From NCBI GenBank assembly GCA_902621305.1, contig CACNLM010000005.1, positions 38,748 to 102,747 on the forward strand: DNA of 64,000 bases, read 5' to 3'. Positions 29,210-39,254 of this stretch are shown here, in pieces. The position numbers and the translations under genes are program-made. The DNA comes from an uncultured Alphaproteobacteria bacterium. GTDB lineage: Bacteria; Pseudomonadota; Alphaproteobacteria; HIMB59; GCA-002718135. Below the pieces are notes generated by a model that saw only the letters and a list, made by a program, of their open reading frames with translations, made no database searches and was not told the DNA's origin. The number at the start of each line of letters is the position of its first letter. The stretch's first letter is position 1.

Positions 29210-30025
29210 ATGGCAAAAAAAGAAAAATATTTAGTCTCACCTGATATTAATAATAAGTCCTTAATTACAAAACTAAATGGTTATGATGAGAAAGGTAATA
29301 AAATAATTTCTAAAGTTATTAATGAAAAAGCTCTTACAATTTTTCTTAATAATCAAGAGATAGTAACGCTAATGTCTATTAGTGATCACCCAAAATATCT
29401 TGCAGTTGGGTATTTATTAAATCAAAATATGGTTAAGAAAAATGACATAATTAGAAAAGTTGAAATTGATAAAGATTTAGGTGTGGTTGTTGTACGAACA
29501 AATCGTAAAACAAATTATGAAAACAAATTAAGAAAGAAAATAACAACTAGTGGTTGTGCAATAGGTACAGTGTTTGGAGATATCTATGCGGAAATAAAAA
29601 AATCAAAATTAAAATCCAAAAAGAAAATTAAACATAAATGGATTTATGAAATTTCAAAAAAAATTACATTAACACCGAGCTTATATTTAGAAACAGGAGC
29701 AATACATGGTTGTGCCATTATTCATAATAATAAACCATTGATTTATATGGAAGACGTAGGGAGACATAATGCTGTAGATAAAATTGCTGGTTTTATGTTT
29801 TTAAAAAAAATTAGCTCTTCAAATAAAATTTTTTACACTACAGGAAGACTAACTAGTGAAATGGTTATTAAAACTATAAAAATGGGTATTCCAATATTAA
29901 TTTCTAGATCAGGATTCACAGCATGGGGTGTAGAGCTGGCGAGAGGTTCGAATTTAACACTTATTGGACGAGCAAAGGGAAAAAAATATTTAGCACTTTC
30001 TGGAGAACATAGAATTGACCATTAA
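29210..30025 (+). CDS. fdhD: Formate dehydrogenase accessory sulfurtransferase FdhD
   Basis: TSGCAIGTVFGDIYAEI, HGCAI, YMEDVGRHNAVDKIAG, TTGRLTSEMVIK. Confidence 0.92.
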   Translation: MAKKEKYLVSPDINNKSLITKLNGYDEKGNKIISKVINEKALTIFLNNQEIVTLMSISDHPKYLAVGYLLNQNMVKKNDIIRKVEIDKDLGVVVVRTNRKTNYENKLRKKITTSGCAIGTVFGDIYAEIKKSKLKSKKKIKHKWIYEISKKITLTPSLYLETGAIHGCAIIHNNKPLIYMEDVGRHNAVDKIAGFMFLKKISSSNKIFYTTGRLTSEMVIKTIKMGIPILISRSGFTAWGVELARGSNLTLIGRAKGKKYLALSGEHRIDH

Positions 30026-30617
30026 TAAGAAAAAAATTTTGTTTGCTATACTTGCTGGAGGTCAATCAAAAAGATTTGGAGGTGGATTCAAAGCTTTTGC
30101 TAAAATAAATGGAATTACAATCTTAGACAAAATAATAAACAAGCTTAAAAAATATAGTAATGAAATAATAATAAATGCTAATGACTTAAAAAGTTTTAAG
30201 AAAATTAATTACCCAATAATTGAAGATAGATTCAAAGGTTTTGTGGGACCTTTAGCAGGAATTCACACATCAATGTTGTGGGCTAAAGAAAATTACACAA
30301 ACAAAGAATGGGTTTTTACTGTTCCAAGTGATACTCCATTTTTACCTGATAATCTTTTTGATAAGTTTTCAGAGGCATATGATGAAAATATAAAAATATT
30401 GATTGCAAGATCAAATAGTAGACAACATCCAGTAATAGCAATGTGGCATATATCGCTAATAACTAGTTTAGAAAATGAGTTAAAATTAAAAAATAGTAAA
30501 ATTATGTTTTGGGTTAAAAAGCACAAATATAAATTTGTTGAATTTGAGAAAAGCCAAGAAAAAAATTTTTTCAATGTTAATACTCAAGAAGAATGGAATA
30601 CAGCAAAAAATATCTAA
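30015..30617 (+). CDS. mobA: Molybdenum cofactor guanylyltransferase MobA (TTG start)
   Basis: AILAGGQSKRFGGGFKAFAKING, VPSDTPFLP. Confidence 0.9.
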   Translation: MTINKKKILFAILAGGQSKRFGGGFKAFAKINGITILDKIINKLKKYSNEIIINANDLKSFKKINYPIIEDRFKGFVGPLAGIHTSMLWAKENYTNKEWVFTVPSDTPFLPDNLFDKFSEAYDENIKILIARSNSRQHPVIAMWHISLITSLENELKLKNSKIMFWVKKHKYKFVEFEKSQEKNFFNVNTQEEWNTAKNI

Positions 30618-30668
30618 ATTTGATATAAATATGTAAAAAATATTTTTTTTGTATAAAGAATATTTTAA

Positions 30669-31763
30669 ATGGTAAGATCAATATATAAAATATTTCCAGG
30701 AATTTTATTTTGTTTTGTAATTGCTTATTCAGGCATATACATAAGTGATTTTGTCGGAAAAGAAATTTTAAATTTAAATAAAAGTCCAATATCACCAATA
30801 ATGCTATCAATAATATTTGGTCTTTTGATAGGAAATATATTTCATATCAATAATTTTTTATTAGAAGGAATTAAGTTTTCTTTAAAATTTATTCTAAGAT
30901 TAGGAATAATATGTCTTGGTGTTAGACTAGGGCTTTTAGATATTTTTAAAGTTGGAATAGTTGGAATACCTCTAATTGTTGCTTGTATTATTATATCAAT
31001 CTTGGTTGTAAATTATTTATGCAAGTTATTAAATGTTTCTTCAAAAATGGGATCATTAATTGCAGTTGGAACAAGTATTTGTGGAGCATCTGCAATTGTA
31101 GCAACTAGTCCTGCAATTAATGCTGATAAAGAGGAAGTTGCTTATGCTATAGCTAATATTACAATATTTGGAATAATTGCAATGTTCCTCTATCCATTTA
31201 TGGCATATTATCTTTTCAGTGGAGATGAGTTAGCATCAGGATTATTTCTTGGAACTTCAATACATGAAACTGCTCAAGTTGCTGGTGCTGGATTGATATA
31301 TGCTGAACAATTCAATTCACCAAAAACTATGGATATAGCTACAATTACAAAATTAGTAAGAAATGTCAGTATGATAATCGTCATTCCTACAATAAGCTAT
31401 ATGTATCTAAGAAATGATATTGGTGAAAATAATAGCAAACCATCAATAATATCTATGTTTCCAATTTTCATAATTGGTTTTATTTTTATGGGTCTTATAA
31501 GATCAATTGGAGATTACGGAATTCAAAATAGTAATTTAGCTTTTGAAATATTAACCAATAATAACTGGCAATTAATAATCAATATTATTAAATCTATTGC
31601 TGAGTATTCTTTGGCAATAGCAATGGCAGCTGTTGGCATAAGTACAAATTTAGTTTCTTTAAAAAGCTTAGGCATAAGACCATTTTATGTTGGTTTTTCT
31701 GCAGCTTGTTGTGTTGGAATTGTAAGTTATATCGGAATCATAGTACTAAACAATTTTATATAA
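30669..31763 (+). CDS. YeiH/UPF0324-family putative sulfate exporter
   Basis: Multi-TM, SICGASAIVATSPAINADKEEVAYAIANITIFG, HETAQVAGAG. Confidence 0.88.
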   Translation: MVRSIYKIFPGILFCFVIAYSGIYISDFVGKEILNLNKSPISPIMLSIIFGLLIGNIFHINNFLLEGIKFSLKFILRLGIICLGVRLGLLDIFKVGIVGIPLIVACIIISILVVNYLCKLLNVSSKMGSLIAVGTSICGASAIVATSPAINADKEEVAYAIANITIFGIIAMFLYPFMAYYLFSGDELASGLFLGTSIHETAQVAGAGLIYAEQFNSPKTMDIATITKLVRNVSMIIVIPTISYMYLRNDIGENNSKPSIISMFPIFIIGFIFMGLIRSIGDYGIQNSNLAFEILTNNNWQLIINIIKSIAEYSLAIAMAAVGISTNLVSLKSLGIRPFYVGFSAACCVGIVSYIGIIVLNNFI

Positions 31764-31826
31764 TTTTCTAAAATAAATATAATTTGTACTTATTAAGTAA
31801 TAATTATATAAAATTCGTAAAAAAAT

Positions 31827-32741
31827 ATGTCAATTTACCTTCCAATAGCTGAAATGAACGTCAATATTTTTCTTATTATCTTTATTGGTATGAGTATAGG
31901 GATACTTTCAGGAATTTTTGGTGTTGGTGGTGGATTTTTAATGACACCACTATTAATTTTTTTAGGCATACCTCCAGTTGTAGCTGTTGGTTCTGAAGCT
32001 CCACACGTTTTAGCAACTTCAGTTTCAGGTTTTATTGCTCACTGGAGAAAAAGAAATGTTGATATAAAGATGGGTATATTCCTTTTAATAGGAGGTTTAA
32101 TTGGCTCCACAGTTGGTGTAAATATTTTCAGTTATCTAAAAAACTTTGGGCAAATAGATTTAGTTATTCAGTTATTATTTCTTTTCTTTTTAGGTTTTAT
32201 TGGTTTTAGTATGGCTTTTGAAAGCGCAAGAACTACAATAAAACACTATAGAGCAAGAAACACAAAAAGAACAAAACTGCATCAACATTCTTGGTTTCAC
32301 GGACTTCCATTCAAAGTTCGCTTTCATAGATCAAAACTTTATATAAGTGCGATACCACCTGTACTGATAGGGTTCGCAGTTGGAGTAATGTCAGCAATGA
32401 TGGGAGTTGGAGGAGGATTTATAATGATACCGGCAATGGTATACATACTTGGAATGCCAACAAGTATAGTAGTTGGGACATCTTTATTTCAAATCATTTT
32501 TGTTACCGCTAATGCAACATTCTTTCAATCCTACATAAATTATAATGTAGATATTGTGCTATCTGCACTAATGATATTTGGAGGAGTAATCGGTGCACAA
32601 ATTGGTGTAATTTTTGGGTCTAAATTAAAAGCAGAATATTTGAGAGGTATTTTGGCTATATTAGTACTGGGTGTCTGTGGTAAAATTTTTACAGATCTAG
32701 TTTTAAGACCTAATGATTTATTTTCATTGGTAATGATATGA
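31827..32741 (+). CDS. Sulfite exporter TauE/SafE family protein
   Basis: GILSGIFGVGGGFLMTPLLIFLGIPP and second repeat SAMMGVGGGFIMIPAMVYILGMPTSIVVGTSLFQ. Confidence 0.92.
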   Translation: MSIYLPIAEMNVNIFLIIFIGMSIGILSGIFGVGGGFLMTPLLIFLGIPPVVAVGSEAPHVLATSVSGFIAHWRKRNVDIKMGIFLLIGGLIGSTVGVNIFSYLKNFGQIDLVIQLLFLFFLGFIGFSMAFESARTTIKHYRARNTKRTKLHQHSWFHGLPFKVRFHRSKLYISAIPPVLIGFAVGVMSAMMGVGGGFIMIPAMVYILGMPTSIVVGTSLFQIIFVTANATFFQSYINYNVDIVLSALMIFGGVIGAQIGVIFGSKLKAEYLRGILAILVLGVCGKIFTDLVLRPNDLFSLVMI

Positions 32742-33142
32742 TATCAATATTTAATTTTTCAATTAATTTATTGATCGTAGTTTGTCTCTTCATATATTTT
32801 ATTTTTACAACCATTAGTTTTAATCTGGAGAATATTGAATATTTTTTAATTCTAATAATTGTTATAAATTCATTTAACAAAATTTATATTTGGTCAAATT
32901 TCAGAGTATGTATTAAAAAAGATCTTAATAAAATATTTAAAGAAATATTATTTAATGATTCATTTGCAAAACTAAGTATAGTTATTTTATCCACTGTAAT
33001 TCCAATTTATATGCTTATGCAAAAAGATATATTAGTGATTGATATATTGATTAAAAAAGTATCTTTTTTATTAGTATCAATTTTTGCATTAATTGGATTT
33101 TATTTAGAATTTTATATTTTAGAAGTGACAAAAAATAGATGA
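32738..33142 (+). CDS. Hypothetical membrane protein (several predicted TM helices)
   Basis: Hydrophobic segments by eye; overlaps both neighbours by about 4 nt. Confidence 0.65.
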   Translation: MISIFNFSINLLIVVCLFIYFIFTTISFNLENIEYFLILIIVINSFNKIYIWSNFRVCIKKDLNKIFKEILFNDSFAKLSIVILSTVIPIYMLMQKDILVIDILIKKVSFLLVSIFALIGFYLEFYILEVTKNR

Positions 33143-33903
33143 TTAAAAATTTAAATATAAAGTTTGCTTTTAATCTAACAATTTTATTGACTGTAATTTT
33201 TTTTTATAACTTTCTTAATGCTGAAGAAATTTACTTTGACTTATCTGAAGATAGTATTGAATTACAAACAGATTTTAATGGAAAAGAAATTATTATTTTT
33301 GGATTACTAAAAAATGATCATGAGACACTTTTGACAATAAAAGGGCCGCCATCAAAAATGAGAATACAAAAAAAAGAGAGGTATTTTGGAATATGGATAA
33401 ACAATCAATACGTTACCTATAGTAACATTCCATCTTTATTCTTTTTATCCTCATCAAAAGAAATTAACGAAATCTTGCCTGAATCGATATTAATTAATGA
33501 GGATCTAAGTTTTGAAAAAATTTTAAATAATAAGACTTTTAATCAAAATTTTATTTTCAAAAATGACCAAAAAAATTGGAATGAAAATTTTGTTAGAATA
33601 AAAAAAGAACAATCATTTTATAAAAGTTTTGAAATGAAAAAGGTCAAAGATAAATTATTTCAAACTAGCGTTTTTTTTCCAACAAATACAATACCAGGGA
33701 TTTATAATGTTGATATTTACTATATAAGAAATAATACAATTATGAGTAGTGATCAAAAAAATATAGTTATAAAAAAAACTGGTATAGGAAGTCAAATATT
33801 TGACTTTGCTAATGAAAATGCAGCTACATACGGAGTTTTTGTAATTATCTTTTCAATATTTTCAGGTTTTATTGCTGCTGCTTTATTTAGGAGAAGTAAA
33901 TGA
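33139..33903 (+). CDS. TIGR02186-like membrane-anchored protein (signal peptide, single C-terminal TM)
   Basis: N-terminal signal, IIFGLLKNDHETLLTIKGPPSKMRIQKKERYFGIWIN, C-terminal TM plus RRSK; position next to TauE/SafE. Confidence 0.7.
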   Translation: MIKNLNIKFAFNLTILLTVIFFYNFLNAEEIYFDLSEDSIELQTDFNGKEIIIFGLLKNDHETLLTIKGPPSKMRIQKKERYFGIWINNQYVTYSNIPSLFFLSSSKEINEILPESILINEDLSFEKILNNKTFNQNFIFKNDQKNWNENFVRIKKEQSFYKSFEMKKVKDKLFQTSVFFPTNTIPGIYNVDIYYIRNNTIMSSDQKNIVIKKTGIGSQIFDFANENAATYGVFVIIFSIFSGFIAAALFRRSK

Positions 33904-34373
33904 GCGATGATAGATATATTCTAGTTGTTGCAGATAATTCAGAGGAAATGAATACAGCTCTTGAATATGCTTGTGCAAGATCAAAAAAAACAGGAAGAAA
34001 GATTATAATTGCAACATTCATAGAGCCTTTGGATGTTCTAACAACCAAGGGTGTTACAGATATTATGAAAGAGGAAGCTAGAGAAGAAGCAGAAACAATT
34101 CTAAAAAAAGCTGCCTCATTTGTCCAAGAAAGAACAGGTGACTATCCTGCTCTCTCTTTAAGAGAGGGGGATACTATATCTGAATTAAAACAATTATTAG
34201 ATGAGGAAAAAAATATTAATGTTCTTGTTTTAGCTGCCAATACTGATCCAAATAGTAAAAACCCTGGTCCAATAATAACTTCTCTAGTGAGTAATGAAAT
34301 AACAAACCTAAGAATACCAATAATGATTGTGCCTGGAAATTTATCATTTGAACATATTGCGCAAATAACTTAA
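33900..34373 (+). CDS. Universal stress protein (UspA family)
   Basis: ILVVADNSEEMNTALEYA..., VLVLAANTDPNSKNPGP...IPIMIVPGN. Confidence 0.85.
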   Translation: MSDDRYILVVADNSEEMNTALEYACARSKKTGRKIIIATFIEPLDVLTTKGVTDIMKEEAREEAETILKKAASFVQERTGDYPALSLREGDTISELKQLLDEEKNINVLVLAANTDPNSKNPGPIITSLVSNEITNLRIPIMIVPGNLSFEHIAQIT

Positions 34374-34377
34374 AAAA

Positions 34378-35013
34378 ATGTCTAAAGAGATAGCTAAAAT
34401 ATTAGTAGATATAAAGTCTATTAATTTTTCATTTGATAAATATTTTACTCTTACATCAGGCTTGGCTAGTCCTGTTTATGTTGATTGTAGAAAAATTATT
34501 TCTTTTACAAAAGAAAGAAATTTTATAATTGATAAAGCCATAGATTATTTGACTAAAAATAATATTGAGACAGAAATTATTGCTGGTGGAGAGACTGCTG
34601 GAATTCCCTATGCTGCTTTTATTTCTCAAAAATTAGATAAACAAATGATTTATATTAGAAAAAAAACAAAGGGTTTTGGAAAAAACAAACAAATTGAAGG
34701 TGAATTTGAAAAAAATCAAAAAGCTCTTTTAGTTGAAGATCTAGCTACCGATGGAGGTAGTAAAATAATTTTTATTAACGCAATGCGTGAAGCTGGATTA
34801 AAAGTTAAAGATATATTTGTAATATTTTATTATGATATTTTTAATTTTAATGAATCAGAATTATTTAAATTAAATGTAAATATGCACTCACTGTGTACTT
34901 GGAAAGATATAATAAATTATATTGAAAGTGAAAAAATATATTCTGAAGATAAGGTTTCAAACTTAAAAGAATTTTTAGAAGATCCAGAAAAATGGAGAAG
35001 CAAGTATGCGTGA
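34378..35013 (+). CDS. pyrE: Orotate phosphoribosyltransferase
   Basis: FTLTSGLASPVYVDCRKII, PRPP motif ALLVEDLATDGGSK. Confidence 0.92.
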   Translation: MSKEIAKILVDIKSINFSFDKYFTLTSGLASPVYVDCRKIISFTKERNFIIDKAIDYLTKNNIETEIIAGGETAGIPYAAFISQKLDKQMIYIRKKTKGFGKNKQIEGEFEKNQKALLVEDLATDGGSKIIFINAMREAGLKVKDIFVIFYYDIFNFNESELFKLNVNMHSLCTWKDIINYIESEKIYSEDKVSNLKEFLEDPEKWRSKYA

Positions 35014-35440
35014 AATAGTTGTTGTCAGTGGAGGTTTTGACCCAATTCACAGTGGTCATATAAAATTAATCAAAGAAGCTGCTAAACATGGTGAAGTTGT
35101 AGTTTTGCTAAATTCTGATTTATGGCTTCAAAAAAAGAAGGGTAAGGAATTTCTTCCTTTTATTGAAAGAACTATAATTATGAATGAGTTAAAAAATGTT
35201 ATTGATGTTATAGAATTTGATGACGGAGATAAGACGTGCATCGATGGTCTTAAAAAGGTAAAAAATAAATATCCAAAATCAATTATTAAATTTGCAAATG
35301 GAGGTGATAGAAATAATAATACAACACCAGAATCAATATTCTGTGAAAAAAACAATATACAATTACTTTGGGGTATAGGTGGTGACAATAAATCAAATTC
35401 TAGTTCATGGATTTTACAAAAATGGAAAGAAGATAATTAA
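35006..35440 (+). CDS. Cytidylyltransferase-family (RfaE2/TagD-like) nucleotidyltransferase
   Basis: VSGGFDPIHSGHIKLIKEA (HxGH) motif, FLPFIERTIIMNELKNV. Confidence 0.85.
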   Translation: MREIVVVSGGFDPIHSGHIKLIKEAAKHGEVVVLLNSDLWLQKKKGKEFLPFIERTIIMNELKNVIDVIEFDDGDKTCIDGLKKVKNKYPKSIIKFANGGDRNNNTTPESIFCEKNNIQLLWGIGGDNKSNSSSWILQKWKEDN

Positions 35441-36042
35441 GGATATAATTTTCTTTTAACCCAACCATCATTTTCCATACGGAATTCAAGTCTGTCATGC
35501 AGTCTAAATGGCATATCTTGCCAAAATTCAATTAATATAGGTGCTACTAAGTAACCATTCCAATGTGAAGGTCTTGGTACATCATTATCTGAAAATTTTT
35601 TTTCAAACTCTTCTACTCTTTTAGTTAATGTCGATCTATCATCTAGTTCTTCAGACTGTAATGAAGCCCAAGCTCCTATTCTACTTCCTAGTGGCCTTGA
35701 ATTATAATATTCATCAGCTTCAGCGTTTGAAATTTGTGAAACATTACCTTCTATTCTTATTTGTCTTTGAAGTGTTTTCCAATGAAAATTTAAAGCTACA
35801 CTATCGTTGTTTTTAATTGCTCTACCTTTTTTGCTATTTGAATTTGTGTAAAAAACAAACCCTTTATCATCATATGATTTAAGTAAAACAATTCGCGAGC
35901 TGGGTTTGCCATCAGAAGATATAGTAGCAAGGTTCATAGCATTTGGGTCATTGATTTCACTTTTCTTTGCCTCTTCAAACCATTCTTGAAAAAGTTCAAT
36001 TGGTTTTTTATCAGAATTTATTAATTTTTGATTTGATTGCAT
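35437..36042 (-). CDS. pdxH: Pyridoxamine 5'-phosphate oxidase
   Basis: NLATISSDGKPSSRIVLLKSYDDKGFVFYTNSNSKKG, RLHDRLEF. Confidence 0.95.
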   Translation of the reverse strand: MQSNQKLINSDKKPIELFQEWFEEAKKSEINDPNAMNLATISSDGKPSSRIVLLKSYDDKGFVFYTNSNSKKGRAIKNNDSVALNFHWKTLQRQIRIEGNVSQISNAEADEYYNSRPLGSRIGAWASLQSEELDDRSTLTKRVEEFEKKFSDNDVPRPSHWNGYLVAPILIEFWQDMPFRLHDRLEFRMENDGWVKRKLYP

Positions 36043-36110
36043 ATTATAGATATGATTATTATTTTATAAGTATATATATCTATATTTATAAAAAAACACT
36101 GATTTACAAT

Positions 36111-36938
36111 ATGTTGATGCAAAATAGAAAAGGTCTGATTATGGGAGTGGCAAATGACAGATCTATTGCTTGGGGTATTGCGAAAAAATTAGCAGAACAG
36201 GGAGCAGAAATTGCACTTACTTATCAAGGAGAAGCTCTTAAGAAAAGAGTTCAGCCACTTGCAGAAGAAATAGGGTCTAACACTATTATTCCTTGTGATG
36301 TTTCAGATTCACAAAGTATGAATAACGTTTTTGAAACACTTAAAAATAAATGGGGTGAATTAGATTTTCTTGTTCATGGAATTGGTTTTTCCAACAAAGA
36401 AGAATTAAGAGGTAAATATTACAATACATCTTCTGATAATTTTAAACAAACTATGCATATATCATGTTATTCTTTTACAGAAGCTTGTAGACTAGCAGAA
36501 CCTTTAATGAATAATGGTGGATCAATTTTAACTTTAACATATTATGGATCAGAACAAGTTATGCCTCATTATAATGTTATGGGAGTTGCAAAAGCAGCTT
36601 TAGAGGCAAGTGTTAGATATTTAGCAGTTGATTTGGGAGAAAAAAATATAAGAGTTAATGCTATTAGTGCTGGGCCAATTAAAACTTTGGCAGCATCAGG
36701 GATAGGTGATTTTAGATTTATTCTAAAGTGGAACGAGCTTAATGCTCCACTTAAAAGAAATGTAAATCAGCAAGATGTTGGAAATTCTGCTTTGTATCTT
36801 TTAAGTGATCTTGGAAGTGCCGTTACTGGTGAGATACAACATGTCGATTGTGGCTATCATACTGTAGGAATGGTTGCAGTTGATGAGAGTGAAAGTGTTT
36901 CAGAATTATTAGGTGAATTTACAAATTCAAAAAAATGA
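36111..36938 (+). CDS. fabI: Enoyl-[acyl-carrier-protein] reductase (NADH) FabI
   Basis: [31 protein letters not shown]; track ORF trimmed to internal ATG. Confidence 0.94.
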   Translation: MLMQNRKGLIMGVANDRSIAWGIAKKLAEQGAEIALTYQGEALKKRVQPLAEEIGSNTIIPCDVSDSQSMNNVFETLKNKWGELDFLVHGIGFSNKEELRGKYYNTSSDNFKQTMHISCYSFTEACRLAEPLMNNGGSILTLTYYGSEQVMPHYNVMGVAKAALEASVRYLAVDLGEKNIRVNAISAGPIKTLAASGIGDFRFILKWNELNAPLKRNVNQQDVGNSALYLLSDLGSAVTGEIQHVDCGYHTVGMVAVDESESVSELLGEFTNSKK

Positions 36939-38005
36939 CTTCTAATTCAATAGGAAAAATCTTTAACTTTACCACATGGGGAGAAAGCCATGGCAAAGCT
37001 ATTGGTTGTGTTGTCGATGGAGTTCCATCAAACATAAATTTAACTGAAAAAGATATTCAACCCTATTTAGATAAAAGAAAACCTGGTCAATCAAAATTTA
37101 CAACTCAAAGAAAAGAAGAGGATAAAGTTGAAATACTATCTGGAACTTTTGAGGGAAAAACAACAGGTCATCCTATTTCTCTAATTATCTACAATCAAGA
37201 TCAGAGATCAAAAGATTATGGTGACATCAAAAGTAAATTTAGACCAGGTCATGCAGATTATACATATTGGAAAAAATATGGCATAAGAGATTATAGGGGT
37301 GGTGGTAGATCTAGTGCTAGAGAAACTGCAATGAGAGTAGCAGCAGGGGCAATAGCAAGAAAAATCATAAAAAATAAAATTAAAAATCAAGTTGTAATAA
37401 CAGGTGCATTAATTCAAATAGGTAATCATAAAATTAATTATGATAATTGGAATAATAATTTTATTCCAAAAAATAATTTTTGGAGTCCTGATAAAGAAAT
37501 TATTAAAATATGGGAAAACGAAATACAAACTGCGAGAAAATCTGGTTCCTCTTTAGGAGCAATAATTGAAATTAGAGTGAAAGGTTTGCCGGCTGGATTA
37601 GGAGAACCTATTTATGAAAAAATAGACTCTGATATTGCTAAGGCATTGATGTCTATTAATGCTGTTAAGGGAGTAGAAATGGGAAATGGATTTAGCAGTG
37701 TTTATGAAACTGGAATTTCTAATGTTGATGAAATGAGAATAAAAAATAAAAAACCTTTATTTCTTTCAAATAATAATGGTGGAGTTCTTGGAGGTATTAC
37801 AACGGGCCAAGAATTAATTACTAGATTTGTAGTAAAACCTACAAGCTCAATATTATCGCCTAAGAAAACAATTAATACAAAATTAAAAGAAACAACAATA
37901 TCTACTAAAGGTCGTCATGATCCATGTGTTGGTATAAGAGCTGTTCCTGTCGGTGAAGCAATGATTGCCACAGTTATAGCTGATCATTGTTTAAGATTTC
38001 TTTAA
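36935..38005 (+). CDS. aroC: Chorismate synthase
   Basis: [36 protein letters not shown]. Confidence 0.98.
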   Translation: MTSNSIGKIFNFTTWGESHGKAIGCVVDGVPSNINLTEKDIQPYLDKRKPGQSKFTTQRKEEDKVEILSGTFEGKTTGHPISLIIYNQDQRSKDYGDIKSKFRPGHADYTYWKKYGIRDYRGGGRSSARETAMRVAAGAIARKIIKNKIKNQVVITGALIQIGNHKINYDNWNNNFIPKNNFWSPDKEIIKIWENEIQTARKSGSSLGAIIEIRVKGLPAGLGEPIYEKIDSDIAKALMSINAVKGVEMGNGFSSVYETGISNVDEMRIKNKKPLFLSNNNGGVLGGITTGQELITRFVVKPTSSILSPKKTINTKLKETTISTKGRHDPCVGIRAVPVGEAMIATVIADHCLRFL

Positions 38006-38740
38006 AATACTATAAATCAAAAATTCTTTATTTCCTTTTGGTCCAGTTATTGGACTATCGACTAAACCAACAACTTCAGCCTTAATTGTTTTTTTAAACC
38101 AATTAGATATATCATTACATACTTGTTCATGAATCAATGGATCTTTCACAATACCTTTTTTCAAATTTATTTTATTAGTTTCAAATTGCGGCTTAATTAG
38201 TGAAATAATCTCAGCTTTACTTGATAAAAGCTTCAAGCTAGGTTCTATAACCTTTGTTAGACTAATGAAACTAACATCACAGACTACCAAATTAATTTTT
38301 TCATGAATTATTGAGTTATCTAAATATTTAGCATTAAAATTTTCTATACTGACAATTTTTTTTTCTTTTTTTAATTTTTCATGAAGTTGATTTGTACCAA
38401 CATCAATAGAATATATTTTTTTAGCGTTTTTTTTTAAAAGAACTTCTGTGAATCCACCAGTTGATGAACCGATATCTAGACAAATTTTATTTTCAATATC
38501 AATCTTAAAATGATCAATCGCTTTGAGTAATTTGAATGCACCTCTTGATACCCATGGAGGATGAAGTTGTTTAATTTTTATTTTTGAGTTTTCATTAAAA
38601 CTGTTACCACTTTTGGTAATAATTTTATCGTTTACATAAACTTGACCAGCCATTATCATAGATTGGGCTTTTGATTTAGTATCAGCTAAGTTTCTATCCA
38701 TTAAAAGCTGATCAAGTCTTATTTTTAGATTTTTTCTCAA
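37991..38740 (-). CDS. tlyA: TlyA-family 16S/23S rRNA 2'-O-methyltransferase
   Basis: S4 domain, [45 protein letters not shown]. Confidence 0.93.
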   Translation of the reverse strand: MRKNLKIRLDQLLMDRNLADTKSKAQSMIMAGQVYVNDKIITKSGNSFNENSKIKIKQLHPPWVSRGAFKLLKAIDHFKIDIENKICLDIGSSTGGFTEVLLKKNAKKIYSIDVGTNQLHEKLKKEKKIVSIENFNAKYLDNSIIHEKINLVVCDVSFISLTKVIEPSLKLLSSKAEIISLIKPQFETNKINLKKGIVKDPLIHEQVCNDISNWFKKTIKAEVVGLVDSPITGPKGNKEFLIYSILKKS

Positions 38741-38749
38741 ATTTGAAAA

Positions 38750-38968
38750 TTACTTAAAATCTTCTTTTGTGACTTTATTGTTTTCTTGCTTAATTTTTTT
38801 AATTTGGCTTTCAATACTTTTTAATTTTTCCTCGCATGCTTTTTTTAAATTCATTCCTTCTTCGTAAAGTTTTACAGATTCTTCTAGATCAACTTCACCA
38901 TTTTCTAATTTCTCTACAATAGACTCAAGTTTTTTTAAATTACTTTCAAAATTATTATCTTTATTCAT
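38750..38968 (-). CDS. xseB: Exodeoxyribonuclease VII small subunit
   Basis: FESNLKKLESIVEKLENGEVDLEESVKLYEEGMNL. Confidence 0.95.
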   Translation of the reverse strand: MNKDNNFESNLKKLESIVEKLENGEVDLEESVKLYEEGMNLKKACEEKLKSIESQIKKIKQENNKVTKEDFK

Positions 38969-39254
38969 TAGATGTATCTATTTTTGTAATATTTGATGTT
39001 TCTATATCATATATTAAAGCATAAACTTTATCATTACTTTTTATTGTAAACAAAATCCTATTATTATCAATCATATCTATATCTGTAATTTTGTGCCCTT
39101 TTTCTAAATTTAAATTGTAATCAATTAAATTTGTTTCTAAATTACTTTGTTTTTTTGTTGTTTTTATATACAAACCATAAACTAGAGCTAAAAAACAAAT
39201 AACAATTAATATACCTAAAAATATTACAATAAATTTAAGAATTTTTTGAGACAT
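38961..39254 (-). CDS. Small single-TM hypothetical protein (DUF6476-like position)
   Basis: N-terminal TM; sits between rluD-like gene and xseB. Confidence 0.55.
   Translation of the reverse strand: MSQKILKFIVIFLGILIVICFLALVYGLYIKTTKKQSNLETNLIDYNLNLEKGHKITDIDMIDNNRILFTIKSNDKVYALIYDIETSNITKIDTSNE

Noticed and set aside
30618-30668. AT-rich inverted repeat between mobA and the yeiH-like gene
   Set aside because: Only A/T pairs (aaaaaatatttttttt); expected by chance at this composition
35967-36110. N-terminal extension of the fabI ORF
   Set aside because: Low-complexity AT-rich residues (YYRYDYYFISIYIYIY) overlapping pdxH; FabI homology begins at [12 protein letters not shown]
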